In this document: one piece after another, positions 16,719-23,988 of the stretch
How positions within the stretch are numbered: the first letter of the stretch is position 1
Layout of the letters: the number at the start of each line of letters is the position of its first letter
Assembly: GCA_949293245.1 (NCBI GenBank)
Contig: CASFCS010000018.1
Location: forward strand, 1-42,890
Direction of reading: 5' to 3'
Length of the DNA: 42,890 nt
Source: an uncultured bacterium
Lineage (GTDB): Bacteria; Bacillota; Clostridia; Oscillospirales; Oscillospiraceae
Made by a program: the position numbers and the translations under genes
The notes under the pieces: generated by a model
What the model saw: the letters and a program-made list of their open reading frames with translations, nothing else
Told to the model about the DNA's origin: nothing
Databases searched by the model: none

Positions 16719-17254
16719 AGAAGAATATACTGGTCATCTCCACCAGCCCCCGGCAGGGGAGCAATTCGGAGGCCCTGGCGGACGCCTTTATCCAGGGCGC
16801 CCGGGAGGCGGGAAACCAGGTGGAGAAGATCACCCTGCGTCACAAGACCATCGGCTTCTGCACAGGCTGCCTCGCCTGCGTCAGGACCCGGCGCTGCGTC
16901 ATCCAGGACGATGCCCGCGCCATCGCCCAGGCTATGCTGACGGCGGACGCCGTGGCCTTCGCCACCCCCGTGTACTACTACGGGATGTCCGGCCAGATGA
17001 AGACCCTGCTGGACCGCTGCAACCCCCTCTACTCCGCCGACTACGCCTTCCGGGACATCTACCTGCTGTGCGCCGCGGCGGAAGAGGGGGAGCACACCGC
17101 CGACGGCACGGTCACCGGCCTCCAGGGCTGGATCGACTGCTTTGAGAAGGCCCGCCTGGCGGGCACCGTATTTGCCGGGGGCGTCACCGCCCCGGGTGAG
17201 ATCCAGGGCCACCCGGCAGTACGTAAAGCCTATGACATGGGCAAAAACACTTAA
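16715..17254 (+). CDS. Flavodoxin-fold NADPH-FMN reductase with iron-sulfur-flavoprotein cysteine motif
   Basis: The 179-residue protein has a flavodoxin-like fold: ISTSPRQGSNSEALADAF at residues 9-26 binds FMN phosphate, and FATPVYYYGMSGQMKTLLDR lines the flavin. FCTGCLACVRTRRC gives Cys49-X2-Cys52-X2-Cys55-X5-Cys61, the compact spacing known from iron-sulfur flavoproteins that hold a 4Fe-4S cluster next to FMN. It could therefore be a small electron-transfer flavoprotein rather than a plain FMN reductase. The ATG overlaps the upstream stop, so translation is coupled to the acetyltransferase. The alpha/beta hydrolase gene follows after 13 bases. Confidence 0.88.
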   Translation: MKKNILVISTSPRQGSNSEALADAFIQGAREAGNQVEKITLRHKTIGFCTGCLACVRTRRCVIQDDARAIAQAMLTADAVAFATPVYYYGMSGQMKTLLDRCNPLYSADYAFRDIYLLCAAAEEGEHTADGTVTGLQGWIDCFEKARLAGTVFAGGVTAPGEIQGHPAVRKAYDMGKNT

Positions 17255-17267
17255 GGAGGAATAGAAC

Positions 17268-18242
17268 ATGAAATCCAGATATCACGGTTACTCCTTCCCC
17301 CTGGCAGACACCGTCACCCGGGAGAAGGTGCGCTTCCGCAACCGGTACGGCATCGAGCTTGCCGGCGATCTCTACCTGCCCAAGGGCGGGGCGGGAGACC
17401 TGGCCGCCGTGGCAGTGGCGGGGCCCTTCGGCGCGGTGAAGGAGCAGTGCGCCGGGCTGTACGCCCAGGAGCTGGCCCTCCGTGGCTTTGCCGCTTTGGC
17501 CTTCGACCCCTCCTTCATCGGGGAGAGCGGCGGGGAAGCCCGGAACGTGGCCTCCCCCGACATCAACACCGAGGACTTCTGCGCCGCGGTGGACTTCCTC
17601 TCCACCCGGGACTTTGCGGACGGGGAGAAGATCGGCATTCTGGGTATCTGCGGCTGGGGCGGCATGGCCCTGAACGCCGCCGCCATGGATACCCGGATCA
17701 AGGCCACCGTCACGGCCACCATGTACGACATGACCCGGGTGAACGCCAGGGGCTACTTCGACGCTGCCGACAGCGCCGACGCCCGGTACGAGACGAAAAA
17801 AGCCCTCAACGCCCAGCGCACCGCGGACTACCGGAGCGGGACTTACGCCCGGGCGGGCGGCGTGGTGGACCCCCTGCCGGAGGACGCCCCCTTCTTCCTG
17901 AAGGACTACTACGACTACTACAAGACGGAGCGGGGCTATACCGAGCGGTCCCTCAACTCCAATGACGGCTGGAACACCACCTCGGCCCTCTCCTTCCTGA
18001 ACATGCCCATTCTTCAGTACAGCCATGAGATCCGCAGCGCCGTGCTGATGCTCCACGGGGAGAAGGCCCACTCCTGCTACTTCAGCCGGGACGCCTTTGC
18101 GGATATGGTAAAGGATAATCCCTGGGCGGACAACAAGGAGCTGCTCATCATCCCCGGCGCGGTCCACACCGACCTCTACGACCGGAAGGACATCATTCCC
18201 TTTGACAAGATCCAGCAGTTCTTCCAGCAGTATTTGAAATAA
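17268..18242 (+). CDS. Alpha/beta hydrolase with cysteine nucleophile elbow
   Basis: The 324-residue cytoplasmic protein has an alpha/beta hydrolase fold: VRFRNRYGIELAGDLYLPKG opens the sheet, PFGAVKEQ forms the oxyanion region, LAFDPSFIGESGG follows, and GICGWGG at 126-132 is the nucleophile elbow, with Cys128 where most relatives have Ser. Cys at this place is known from dienelactone hydrolases. VLMLHGEKAHS and VHTDLYD (His300) give the late catalytic region. AGGAGG lies eight bases before the ATG. Related proteins are common next to flavin reductases and CMD-cupin proteins in gut Firmicutes; the substrate is unknown. Confidence 0.85.
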   Translation: MKSRYHGYSFPLADTVTREKVRFRNRYGIELAGDLYLPKGGAGDLAAVAVAGPFGAVKEQCAGLYAQELALRGFAALAFDPSFIGESGGEARNVASPDINTEDFCAAVDFLSTRDFADGEKIGILGICGWGGMALNAAAMDTRIKATVTATMYDMTRVNARGYFDAADSADARYETKKALNAQRTADYRSGTYARAGGVVDPLPEDAPFFLKDYYDYYKTERGYTERSLNSNDGWNTTSALSFLNMPILQYSHEIRSAVLMLHGEKAHSCYFSRDAFADMVKDNPWADNKELLIIPGAVHTDLYDRKDIIPFDKIQQFFQQYLK

Positions 18243-18264
18243 ACAACAACCGGGAGGTAGGATC

Positions 18265-19017
18265 ATGGCAGTGAAGCAGACCGCTGGCCGGGATGCCCTG
18301 GGGGAGTTTGCCCCCAAATTTGCCCAGCTCAATGACGACGTACTGTTCGGCGAGGTGTGGAACCGGGAGGACAAGCTCTCCCTCCGGGACCGCTCCCTGG
18401 TGACGGTGGTGGCCCTGATGTCCCAGGGCCTGGTGGACAGCTCCTTCCAGTACCACCTGGCCGCCGCAAAGCAAAACGGCATCACCCGACAGGAGATGGC
18501 CGAGATCCTGACCCACGCCGCCTTTTATGCCGGCTGGCCCAAGGCCTGGGCGGCCTTCCGCATGGCCAAGGAGGTGTGGGCAGACCATGGGGGCGAGGAC
18601 GGCAAAGCCGCCCATCAGAATGAGATGGTGTTCCCCATCGGGGCGCCCAACGACGGCTTTGCCCAATATTTTGTGGGTCAGAGCTATCTCCAGCCCCTCT
18701 CCACCCACCAGGTGGGTGTATACAATGTGACCTTTGAGCCGGGCTGCCGCAACAACTGGCACGTCCACCGGGCGGACAAGGGGGGCGGACAGATCCTCCT
18801 GTGCGTGGCCGGCCGGGGCTGGTACCAGGAGTGGGGCCAGGAGGCCCGGGAACTGCACCCCGGCGACGTGGTGAACATTCCCACCGGAGTCAAGCACTGG
18901 CACGGGGCCGCAGCGGACAGCTGGTTCTCCCACCTGGCCCTGGAGGTGCCGGGGGAGGGCTGCTCCAATGAGTGGCTGGAGGCCGTTTCCCACGAGGCAT
19001 ACCAAAAACTGCACTGA
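18265..19017 (+). CDS. Carboxymuconolactone decarboxylase-like and cupin fusion protein
   Basis: The 250-residue protein joins a CMD/AhpD-like helical domain (about residues 10-110, LSLRDRSLVTVVALMSQGL ... YHLAAAKQNGITRQEMAEIL) to a cupin barrel (about 130-235). The cupin metal site is visible as NNWHVHRADKGGGQ and PTGVKHWHG with three His and likely Glu/Gln. The redox CxxC of AhpD is absent, so it is not a peroxidase of that type. GGGAGGT lies before the ATG. It ends the four-gene operon, and a strong terminator follows at 19031. The pathway is unknown; aromatic or sugar-acid modification is possible. Confidence 0.88.
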   Translation: MAVKQTAGRDALGEFAPKFAQLNDDVLFGEVWNREDKLSLRDRSLVTVVALMSQGLVDSSFQYHLAAAKQNGITRQEMAEILTHAAFYAGWPKAWAAFRMAKEVWADHGGEDGKAAHQNEMVFPIGAPNDGFAQYFVGQSYLQPLSTHQVGVYNVTFEPGCRNNWHVHRADKGGGQILLCVAGRGWYQEWGQEARELHPGDVVNIPTGVKHWHGAAADSWFSHLALEVPGEGCSNEWLEAVSHEAYQKLH

Positions 19018-19030
19018 GGACACAACCAGA

Positions 19031-19062
19031 TGGGGCAGCGCGTCGGCGCTGCCCCATTTTTT
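19031..19062 (+). terminator. Terminator after the CMD-cupin gene
   Basis: TGGGGCAGCGC pairs with GCGCTGCCCCA (4-base loop), followed by six T. Its T-run touches the stop codon of the convergent LysR gene. Confidence 0.92.
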
Positions 19063-19978
19063 ACAGATTTCCCGGCTGGTCCAGGTTCCAGAAGGCAGGC
19101 AGCTCCCGCAGCAGCATGGACGCCGCGGGCGAAAGAGCCCGGGAGCGGTGGTAGAGGAGATAAAACTGCCGCCGCAGGGCGGGGTGGGTATTGCGGAAAA
19201 TGCGGATCTCCCCCCGGCGGGCAAAGTCCTCCGCAGCGATTTGGGAGACCACGGACACCCCCAGGCCGTTGCACACCCCCTGAAGGATACTCTCGGTGCT
19301 CTGGAGCTGGGCGGCCACCTCCAGCCGCCGCAGGTCCAGGGACACCGCTTTGAAGTACTCCTCCGCCTGCCGCCAAGTGCCCGAGCCGGTCTCCCGGGCC
19401 AGGATGGGCAGCCGCCCCAGGTCCTCCGGGGAAATGGTGTCGCCGTATTCGGAATACTCCGGGGTGTTGGGGGCCACGATCACCAGCCGCTCGCTGAGAA
19501 AGGGCATGCACACGCACCCCGTCCGCCGCACCGCCCCGCCGGCGATGCCGATCTCGGCGCTGTTGTCAAAGATGCGCTGGGCCACCTGGCCGCTGTCCCC
19601 CTGGTAGACCTGAAAGCGCAGCTTGGGGTACTGCCGCCGCAGGTGGGGCAGCACCCGGGGGATGAGATACTGGGAGGGCACCGTGGAGGCCGCGATGGTG
19701 AGGGCACCCTGGATCTCCCCCCCGGCGGTGCGCACATCCTGCTCCGCCCGGCGGCACAGGCCCAGAATCTCGTCGGCGTACCGCCGCAGCACCTCTCCCT
19801 GCTCCGTCAGCTCCACCCGGCGGGCCGAGCGCACCACCAGGCGGCACCCCAGGTCCCGCTCCAGGGCCGCCATGTGGGCGCTCACCGTGGGCTGGGTGAG
19901 GTAGAGCACCTCCGCCGCCCGGGAAAAGCTGCGCAGGCGGGCCACCGCCGCGAATACCTCCAGCTGCTTGAACTGCAT
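19061..19978 (-). CDS. LysR-family regulator, probably of the selenium module
   Basis: The 305-residue protein has the LysR helix-turn-helix at residues 1-60 (QLEVFAAVARLRSFSRAAEVLYLTQPTVSAH, quoted in parts) and a substrate-binding effector domain beginning LTIAASTVPSQYLIP. This start of the effector domain and the overall sequence resemble CysL-like and selenium-associated LysR proteins of clostridia. It is divergent from yedE with 175 bases between them, so it probably controls yedE-tusA-DUF3343. The region between holds an AT-rich stretch near 20030-20075, including CTATTATAG, but no promoter good enough to call. Confidence 0.88.
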   Translation of the reverse strand: MQFKQLEVFAAVARLRSFSRAAEVLYLTQPTVSAHMAALERDLGCRLVVRSARRVELTEQGEVLRRYADEILGLCRRAEQDVRTAGGEIQGALTIAASTVPSQYLIPRVLPHLRRQYPKLRFQVYQGDSGQVAQRIFDNSAEIGIAGGAVRRTGCVCMPFLSERLVIVAPNTPEYSEYGDTISPEDLGRLPILARETGSGTWRQAEEYFKAVSLDLRRLEVAAQLQSTESILQGVCNGLGVSVVSQIAAEDFARRGEIRIFRNTHPALRRQFYLLYHRSRALSPAASMLLRELPAFWNLDQPGNL

Positions 19979-20153
19979 GTTTCTTCCCTCCTTGCATCAC
20001 TCCCTTTATTTTACGACAAAGTATTTGTTTTTTCTATCTCTATTATAGAAAAAATTGAAAAATGAAATTTCACTTTTCCCCGCCGGGACGATATCATGGA
20101 GATGCCCCCGTCGGGGGGCGGAAAGAGAGTGAGAACACAAGGAGGTCAATCGT

Positions 20154-21209
20154 ATGAATTGGAAAGAACGGCTGTGGATCGTGGCGGCGGGCCTGATAAC
20201 GGGCGCGGCGGCCATCGTCCTGGTGGTGCTGGGCAACCCCAGCAACATGGGCTTTTGTATCGCCTGCTTCCTGCGGGACATCGCGGGGGCCGTGGGGCTC
20301 CACCGGGCGGCGGCAGTGCAGTACATCCGCCCGGAGATCATCGGTCTGGTGTTGGGGGCCACGGTGATGGCGGCGGCCCGGAAGGAATTCCGGGTGCGTG
20401 GAGGCTCCGCCCCGGCCCAGCGGTTTGTTTTGGGCTTTTTCGTCATGGTGGGGGCCCTGGTATTCCTGGGCTGCCCCCTGCGGATGGTCATCCGCCTGGG
20501 CGGCGGCGACCTGAACGCCCTGGTAGCCCTGGTGGGCTTCGCCGCGGGCATTTTCGTGGGTACCCTGCTGCTGAAGGGTGGGTTCTCCTTGCAGCGCAAC
20601 CAGAAGCAGCGGGTGATCGAGGGGGCCGTCATGCCGGGCATCTCGGTGGCCCTGCTGGTGCTGCTGGTGGCCGCCCCCGCCTTCCTCTTCTTCTCCACCG
20701 AGGGCCCCGGCTCCATGCGCGCCCCCATCGCCGCCGCCCTGGTGGCCGGCCTGGCGGTGGGCGCCCTGGCCCAGCGCACCCGGCTATGCATGGTGGGCGG
20801 CATGCGGGACGCCATGATGTTCCGGGATTTCCACCTGCTGCTGGGCTTTGCGGGCATCTTCCTGGCGGTGCTGGTGGGCAACCTCATGGGCGGCACCTTC
20901 AACCTGGGCTTTGAGGGCCAGCCTGTGGCCCACACCGACGCTCTGTGGAACTTCCTGAGCATGGCCCTGGTGGGCCTGGGCTCCGTGATGCTGGGGGGCT
21001 GCCCCCTGCGGCAGCTGATCCTGGCGGGCAGCGGCAACAGCGACTCCACCGTGGCCGTGCTGGGCATGGTGGTGGGCGCCGCCTTCTGCCACAACTTCGG
21101 CCTGGCCTCCTCAACCAGCGGCACCACCCTGGCCGGCCGGGTGGCAGTGGTCATCGGCTTCGCCGTGGCCGCCGTCATCGCCCTGGCCAACATGAGAAAG
21201 GAGAAATAA
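20154..21209 (+). CDS. yedE: YedE/YeeE-family transporter, putative selenium transporter
   Basis: The 351-residue membrane protein has about ten hydrophobic segments in two similar halves. Conserved cysteine-containing motifs are GFCIACFLRD near residue 25, GCPLRMVIRLGGGD near 104, TRLCMVGGMRD near 210, and GGCPLRQLILAGSGNSD near 285. YeeE/YedE proteins carry reduced sulfur species such as thiosulfate, and a clostridial branch travels with selenium genes. Here it is followed by a TusA-like and a DUF3343 protein and preceded by a divergent LysR, which is the selenium-type arrangement. AAGGAGGT lies seven bases upstream of the ATG. Sulfur transport is the alternative. Confidence 0.87.
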   Translation: MNWKERLWIVAAGLITGAAAIVLVVLGNPSNMGFCIACFLRDIAGAVGLHRAAAVQYIRPEIIGLVLGATVMAAARKEFRVRGGSAPAQRFVLGFFVMVGALVFLGCPLRMVIRLGGGDLNALVALVGFAAGIFVGTLLLKGGFSLQRNQKQRVIEGAVMPGISVALLVLLVAAPAFLFFSTEGPGSMRAPIAAALVAGLAVGALAQRTRLCMVGGMRDAMMFRDFHLLLGFAGIFLAVLVGNLMGGTFNLGFEGQPVAHTDALWNFLSMALVGLGSVMLGGCPLRQLILAGSGNSDSTVAVLGMVVGAAFCHNFGLASSTSGTTLAGRVAVVIGFAVAAVIALANMRKEK

Positions 21210-21213
21210 ACGA

Positions 21214-21417
21214 ATGAAAACTGTGGACGCCAGAGGGCTCTCCTGCCCCGAACCCGTACTGCTCACCCAGCAGGCCGTGAAGGCCGGCACCCCCGTGGAG
21301 ATCCTGGTGGACTGCCGCACCGCCCAGGGCAACATTCTGCGCTACGCCCAGGAGCAGGGCCTGTCCGCCTCCTGCCGGGAGACCGACGAGGGGGACACCC
21401 TCATCACCATCAGCTGA
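21214..21417 (+). CDS. TusA/SirA-like sulfurtransferase domain protein (YedF-like)
   Basis: The 67-residue protein is a complete TusA fold: VDARGLSCPEPVLLTQQAV at residues 4-22 holds the CPxP active-site cysteine Cys12, and VEILVDCRTAQGNILRYA forms the second strand-helix pair. TusA proteins pass sulfur, or selenium, as a cysteine persulfide or selenide. YedF proteins of selenium users normally add a DsrE-like second domain, giving about 200 residues; it is missing here. It begins four bases after yedE and its stop overlaps the DUF3343 start, so the three proteins are made together. Confidence 0.88.
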   Translation: MKTVDARGLSCPEPVLLTQQAVKAGTPVEILVDCRTAQGNILRYAQEQGLSASCRETDEGDTLITIS

Positions 21418-21650
21418 TGGAGTACGTGGCCACCTTTCACACCCACTTCGGCGCGCTTAGCTTCCACCGCGCCGCCCTCCGCCAAGGGGTGGAGGCCCAG
21501 ATGATGCCCGTGCCCCGGCGGCTGTCCGCCTCCTGCGGCACCTGCGTGCGCTACCGGGGAGAGCTGGACCTCACCGGGCTGGAGGAGGATCTGGAGGGTA
21601 TCTTTCAGGTGTGCGGAGAGGAGTACCGCCAGACCTACTGGGGCGACTGA
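21417..21650 (+). CDS. DUF3343 protein, putative Se/S carrier
   Basis: The 77-residue protein has the DUF3343 pattern: YVATFHTHFGALSFHRAAL at the start, PVPRRLSASCGTCVRY with Cys39 and Cys42 in the middle, then an acidic C-terminal half. The family is described as putative Se/S carrier-like because it is found with selenium genes; the chemistry is unproven. The ATG shares one base with the stop of the TusA-like gene (TGATG), so it depends on translation of that gene. It is the last gene before the terminator at 21663. Confidence 0.85.
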   Translation: MEYVATFHTHFGALSFHRAALRQGVEAQMMPVPRRLSASCGTCVRYRGELDLTGLEEDLEGIFQVCGEEYRQTYWGD

Positions 21651-21662
21651 TCCAAGCTGCAA

Positions 21663-21698
21663 AATGTCCCCGGCGGCCATGAGGCCGCCGGGGACATT
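21663..21698. terminator. Bidirectional terminator
   Basis: AATGTCCCCGGCGGCC pairs with GGCCGCCGGGGACATT (16 pairs, 4-base loop). GCGTTTTC follows on the plus strand and TTTT on the minus strand (one T lies in the stem), so it can end both the selenium unit and the convergent nucleoside transporter unit. Confidence 0.88.
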
Positions 21699-21715
21699 GC
21701 GTTTTCACATGGGGT

Positions 21716-22747
21716 TCAGCGCTTGCCCTTGTCGTAGGGGATGCCCTCGGCCTTGGGGGCTCTGGACTTCTTGGAGGTGAAGGCCAGCACCACCAGGGTC
21801 ACCAGGTAGGGCAGCATGCGGTAGAAGTGGGCGCTGATGCCCAGCTCATTGAGGAGGTACACCCCGTCGCCGTTGATGTCGATGCTGCTGTAGGAGGCGG
21901 CAATGCACTTAAAGAGGCCGAAGAGCAGCGCCGCGCCGGCGATGTTCAGGGGCTTCCAGTTGCCGAAGATCATGACGGCCAGGGCCAAAAAGCCGAAGCC
22001 CGCCACATCCCCGTTGGCCGCGCAGTTGGCGGTGGTGAGGGCGTAGACAAAGCCTCCCATGCCCGCCAGGGCGCCGGAGATGGTGGTGCCGGCGTAGCGC
22101 ATGACGTACACGTTGATACCCAGGGAGTCCGCCGCCTGGGGATTCTCGCCGCAGGAGCGCAGGCGCAGGCCAAACCGGGTCTTATAGAGCAAAATGGACA
22201 GGACAAGGAACAGCAGGATGCAGATATAGGTGGCCAGATAGGTCTTGTCAATGAAGGTGGAGCCGAAAAAGCCCATGTCCTCCGTGCGGCCGTAGCCAAA
22301 GAAGGACTTCTTGATCATGAACCAGCTGGCGGAGTCGCCGGTGGCCATCTGCAGGGTGTTCTGGTTGGCAATGATGCGGATAAAGAAGAGCACCAGGGCG
22401 GGGGCCAGCAGGTTCAGCGCGGTGCCGCCGATGGTCTGGTCCGCCTTCAGGTTCACCGAGGCAAAGGACAGCAGCAGGGAGAACACCGCCCCCATGACCG
22501 CCGCCGCCAGCATGGCCAGCAGCTCGAAGCCCTGGAGGGCCACCCAGTCCCCGGCGGCCTTGGCCGCGTCAAAGGTGCCCGCCTGCTGCACCAGGTTTAC
22601 AAAGAGCACGCCGATGAAGGCGCCGAAGATCATAATACCTTCCAGTGCCAGGTTGATGATGCCGCTGCGCTCGGCGAACACACCGGCCAGGGCCACAATC
22701 ATCAGGGGCACGGCGTAAATAAGGGTCTGTTGGATCAGGAATGTCAT
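21716..22747 (-). CDS. Nucleoside-type ABC transporter permease (NupQ/YufQ type)
   Basis: The 343-residue permease has about eight to nine membrane segments and the BPD_transp_2 features GIINLALEGIMIFGAF near residue 30 and GENPQAADSLGINVYVMRYAG near 200. This pair of motifs marks the second permease of purine nucleoside importers such as B. subtilis NupNOPQ. The ATG overlaps the stop of the other permease by four bases. Residues 325-343 form a basic cytoplasmic tail. The binding protein is probably the BMP lipoprotein at 30185-31384, not adjacent. Confidence 0.9.
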   Translation of the reverse strand: MTFLIQQTLIYAVPLMIVALAGVFAERSGIINLALEGIMIFGAFIGVLFVNLVQQAGTFDAAKAAGDWVALQGFELLAMLAAAVMGAVFSLLLSFASVNLKADQTIGGTALNLLAPALVLFFIRIIANQNTLQMATGDSASWFMIKKSFFGYGRTEDMGFFGSTFIDKTYLATYICILLFLVLSILLYKTRFGLRLRSCGENPQAADSLGINVYVMRYAGTTISGALAGMGGFVYALTTANCAANGDVAGFGFLALAVMIFGNWKPLNIAGAALLFGLFKCIAASYSSIDINGDGVYLLNELGISAHFYRMLPYLVTLVVLAFTSKKSRAPKAEGIPYDKGKR

Positions 22748-23988
22748 GCCTCACCGCCTCCTTTCTCCCCCTGGCCTTGGTCCGAGGGGGGCTGGGCCGG
22801 CGGCGTCTCCCCGGCTGCCGCGGCGGCCTTGTGCTTTCTCCGGTGGGTGAGGAGCATCTTGATCACCAGGGAGAAGGCGCTCAGATAGACGATGATGGCG
22901 ATGATCACATCGGTGATATACTCGTTGTAGGCCGTCAGGTTGGTCAGCTGCAGACCCACGATGTCCAGCATGGACATGAAGCACCCGGTAAAGATCACCG
23001 CGATGGGGTTGCTGGCCGCCAGCAGGGCCACGGGGATGCCGTTGAAGCCCGTAGCGGGCAGGGTCTGGTAGGTGGACCAGTAGAACTCGGTGTTGCCCGC
23101 CAGGTAGTACAACGCGGCGGCGGCGCCGGACAGGGCGCCGGCAATGGCCATGGACAGCACAATGTTGCGCTTGTCCGCGATGCCCGCGTACCGGGCGGCG
23201 TGGCGGTTGGCGCCGCAGGCCTTGAGCTCGTAGCCCAGGGTGGTCTTGTTCATGAGAATATAGACCAAAATGGCAATGACAATGGCGATGAGGATGCCGC
23301 CGTTCACCTGAGAGCCGGGGAAGATCTTGTCCAGGCCCAGCTTGGCGGTGGCCACCCCGTTGAAGGAGGTCTTGTAGATATAGCCGCTCTTGGTGTTCTC
23401 CACCAGGTTGCGGAAGTCGCTGCCGTCAAAGATCCAGGTCACCAGGTTGGCGGCGATCCAGTTGGTCATGATACAGGCCAGCACCTCGTTGATATTGAGC
23501 ATGGCCTTCACCAGGCCGGGGATGCACCCCCACAGGGCGCCCGCCAGCATGCCGCCCAAAAAGGCGATGATCCAGATGAGCCATGTGGGCACCGCCTCGG
23601 AGGGAATGCCCAGGGCCAGCATCAGGGAGACCGCCGTGCCCATGAGGTACTGTCCCGGGGCGCCGATGTTGAACAGTCCCGTCTTGAAGGCCACCGCCAC
23701 AGACAGACCCGTGAGGATCAAAGGCGTGGCCCGGAAGAGCATGTCCCCCATGTTGGTGGGGTTGAAGCCGAAGGTCAGCTCCCCCGCCTCCCGGCCTGTG
23801 CTGAACAGGCCGCCGAACACCAGGCGGATGCCGTCCATCACGCCGCTGGGGCCCAGGTTGGGGTTGTTGAGGCCCACCACCACAATGATGATGGCCCCCA
23901 CCGCCATGCCGATCAAAATGGAGATCAGAGAGGCCAGAACGGACTTGGTGCCCTCTTTGCCCCACAGCTTACCAAGCTTTTCCTTCAC
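22744..23988 (-). CDS. Nucleoside-type ABC transporter permease (NupP/YufP type)
   Basis: The 414-residue permease starts with a GTG that overlaps the stop of the ATPase gene (GTGA) and has GGAGGGTGAG upstream. It has about eight to ten membrane segments, with FNIGAPGQYLMGTAVSLMLAL near residue 110 and GYELKACGANRHAARYAGI near 250, the counterparts of the motifs in its partner permease. A GTSFNGVATAKLG-like extracellular loop and a proline-rich C-terminal tail (PPAQPPSDQGQGEKGG) are visible. It forms the channel with the other permease and is driven by the double ATPase. Confidence 0.9.
   Translation of the reverse strand: MKEKLGKLWGKEGTKSVLASLISILIGMAVGAIIIVVVGLNNPNLGPSGVMDGIRLVFGGLFSTGREAGELTFGFNPTNMGDMLFRATPLILTGLSVAVAFKTGLFNIGAPGQYLMGTAVSLMLALGIPSEAVPTWLIWIIAFLGGMLAGALWGCIPGLVKAMLNINEVLACIMTNWIAANLVTWIFDGSDFRNLVENTKSGYIYKTSFNGVATAKLGLDKIFPGSQVNGGILIAIVIAILVYILMNKTTLGYELKACGANRHAARYAGIADKRNIVLSMAIAGALSGAAAALYYLAGNTEFYWSTYQTLPATGFNGIPVALLAASNPIAVIFTGCFMSMLDIVGLQLTNLTAYNEYITDVIIAIIVYLSAFSLVIKMLLTHRRKHKAAAAAGETPPAQPPSDQGQGEKGGGEA

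Noticed and set aside
22768-22830. Repeat or recombination site in the proline-rich 3' end of the first nucleoside permease gene
   Set aside because: The stretch only encodes an ordinary low-complexity cytoplasmic tail; no repeat unit was found.
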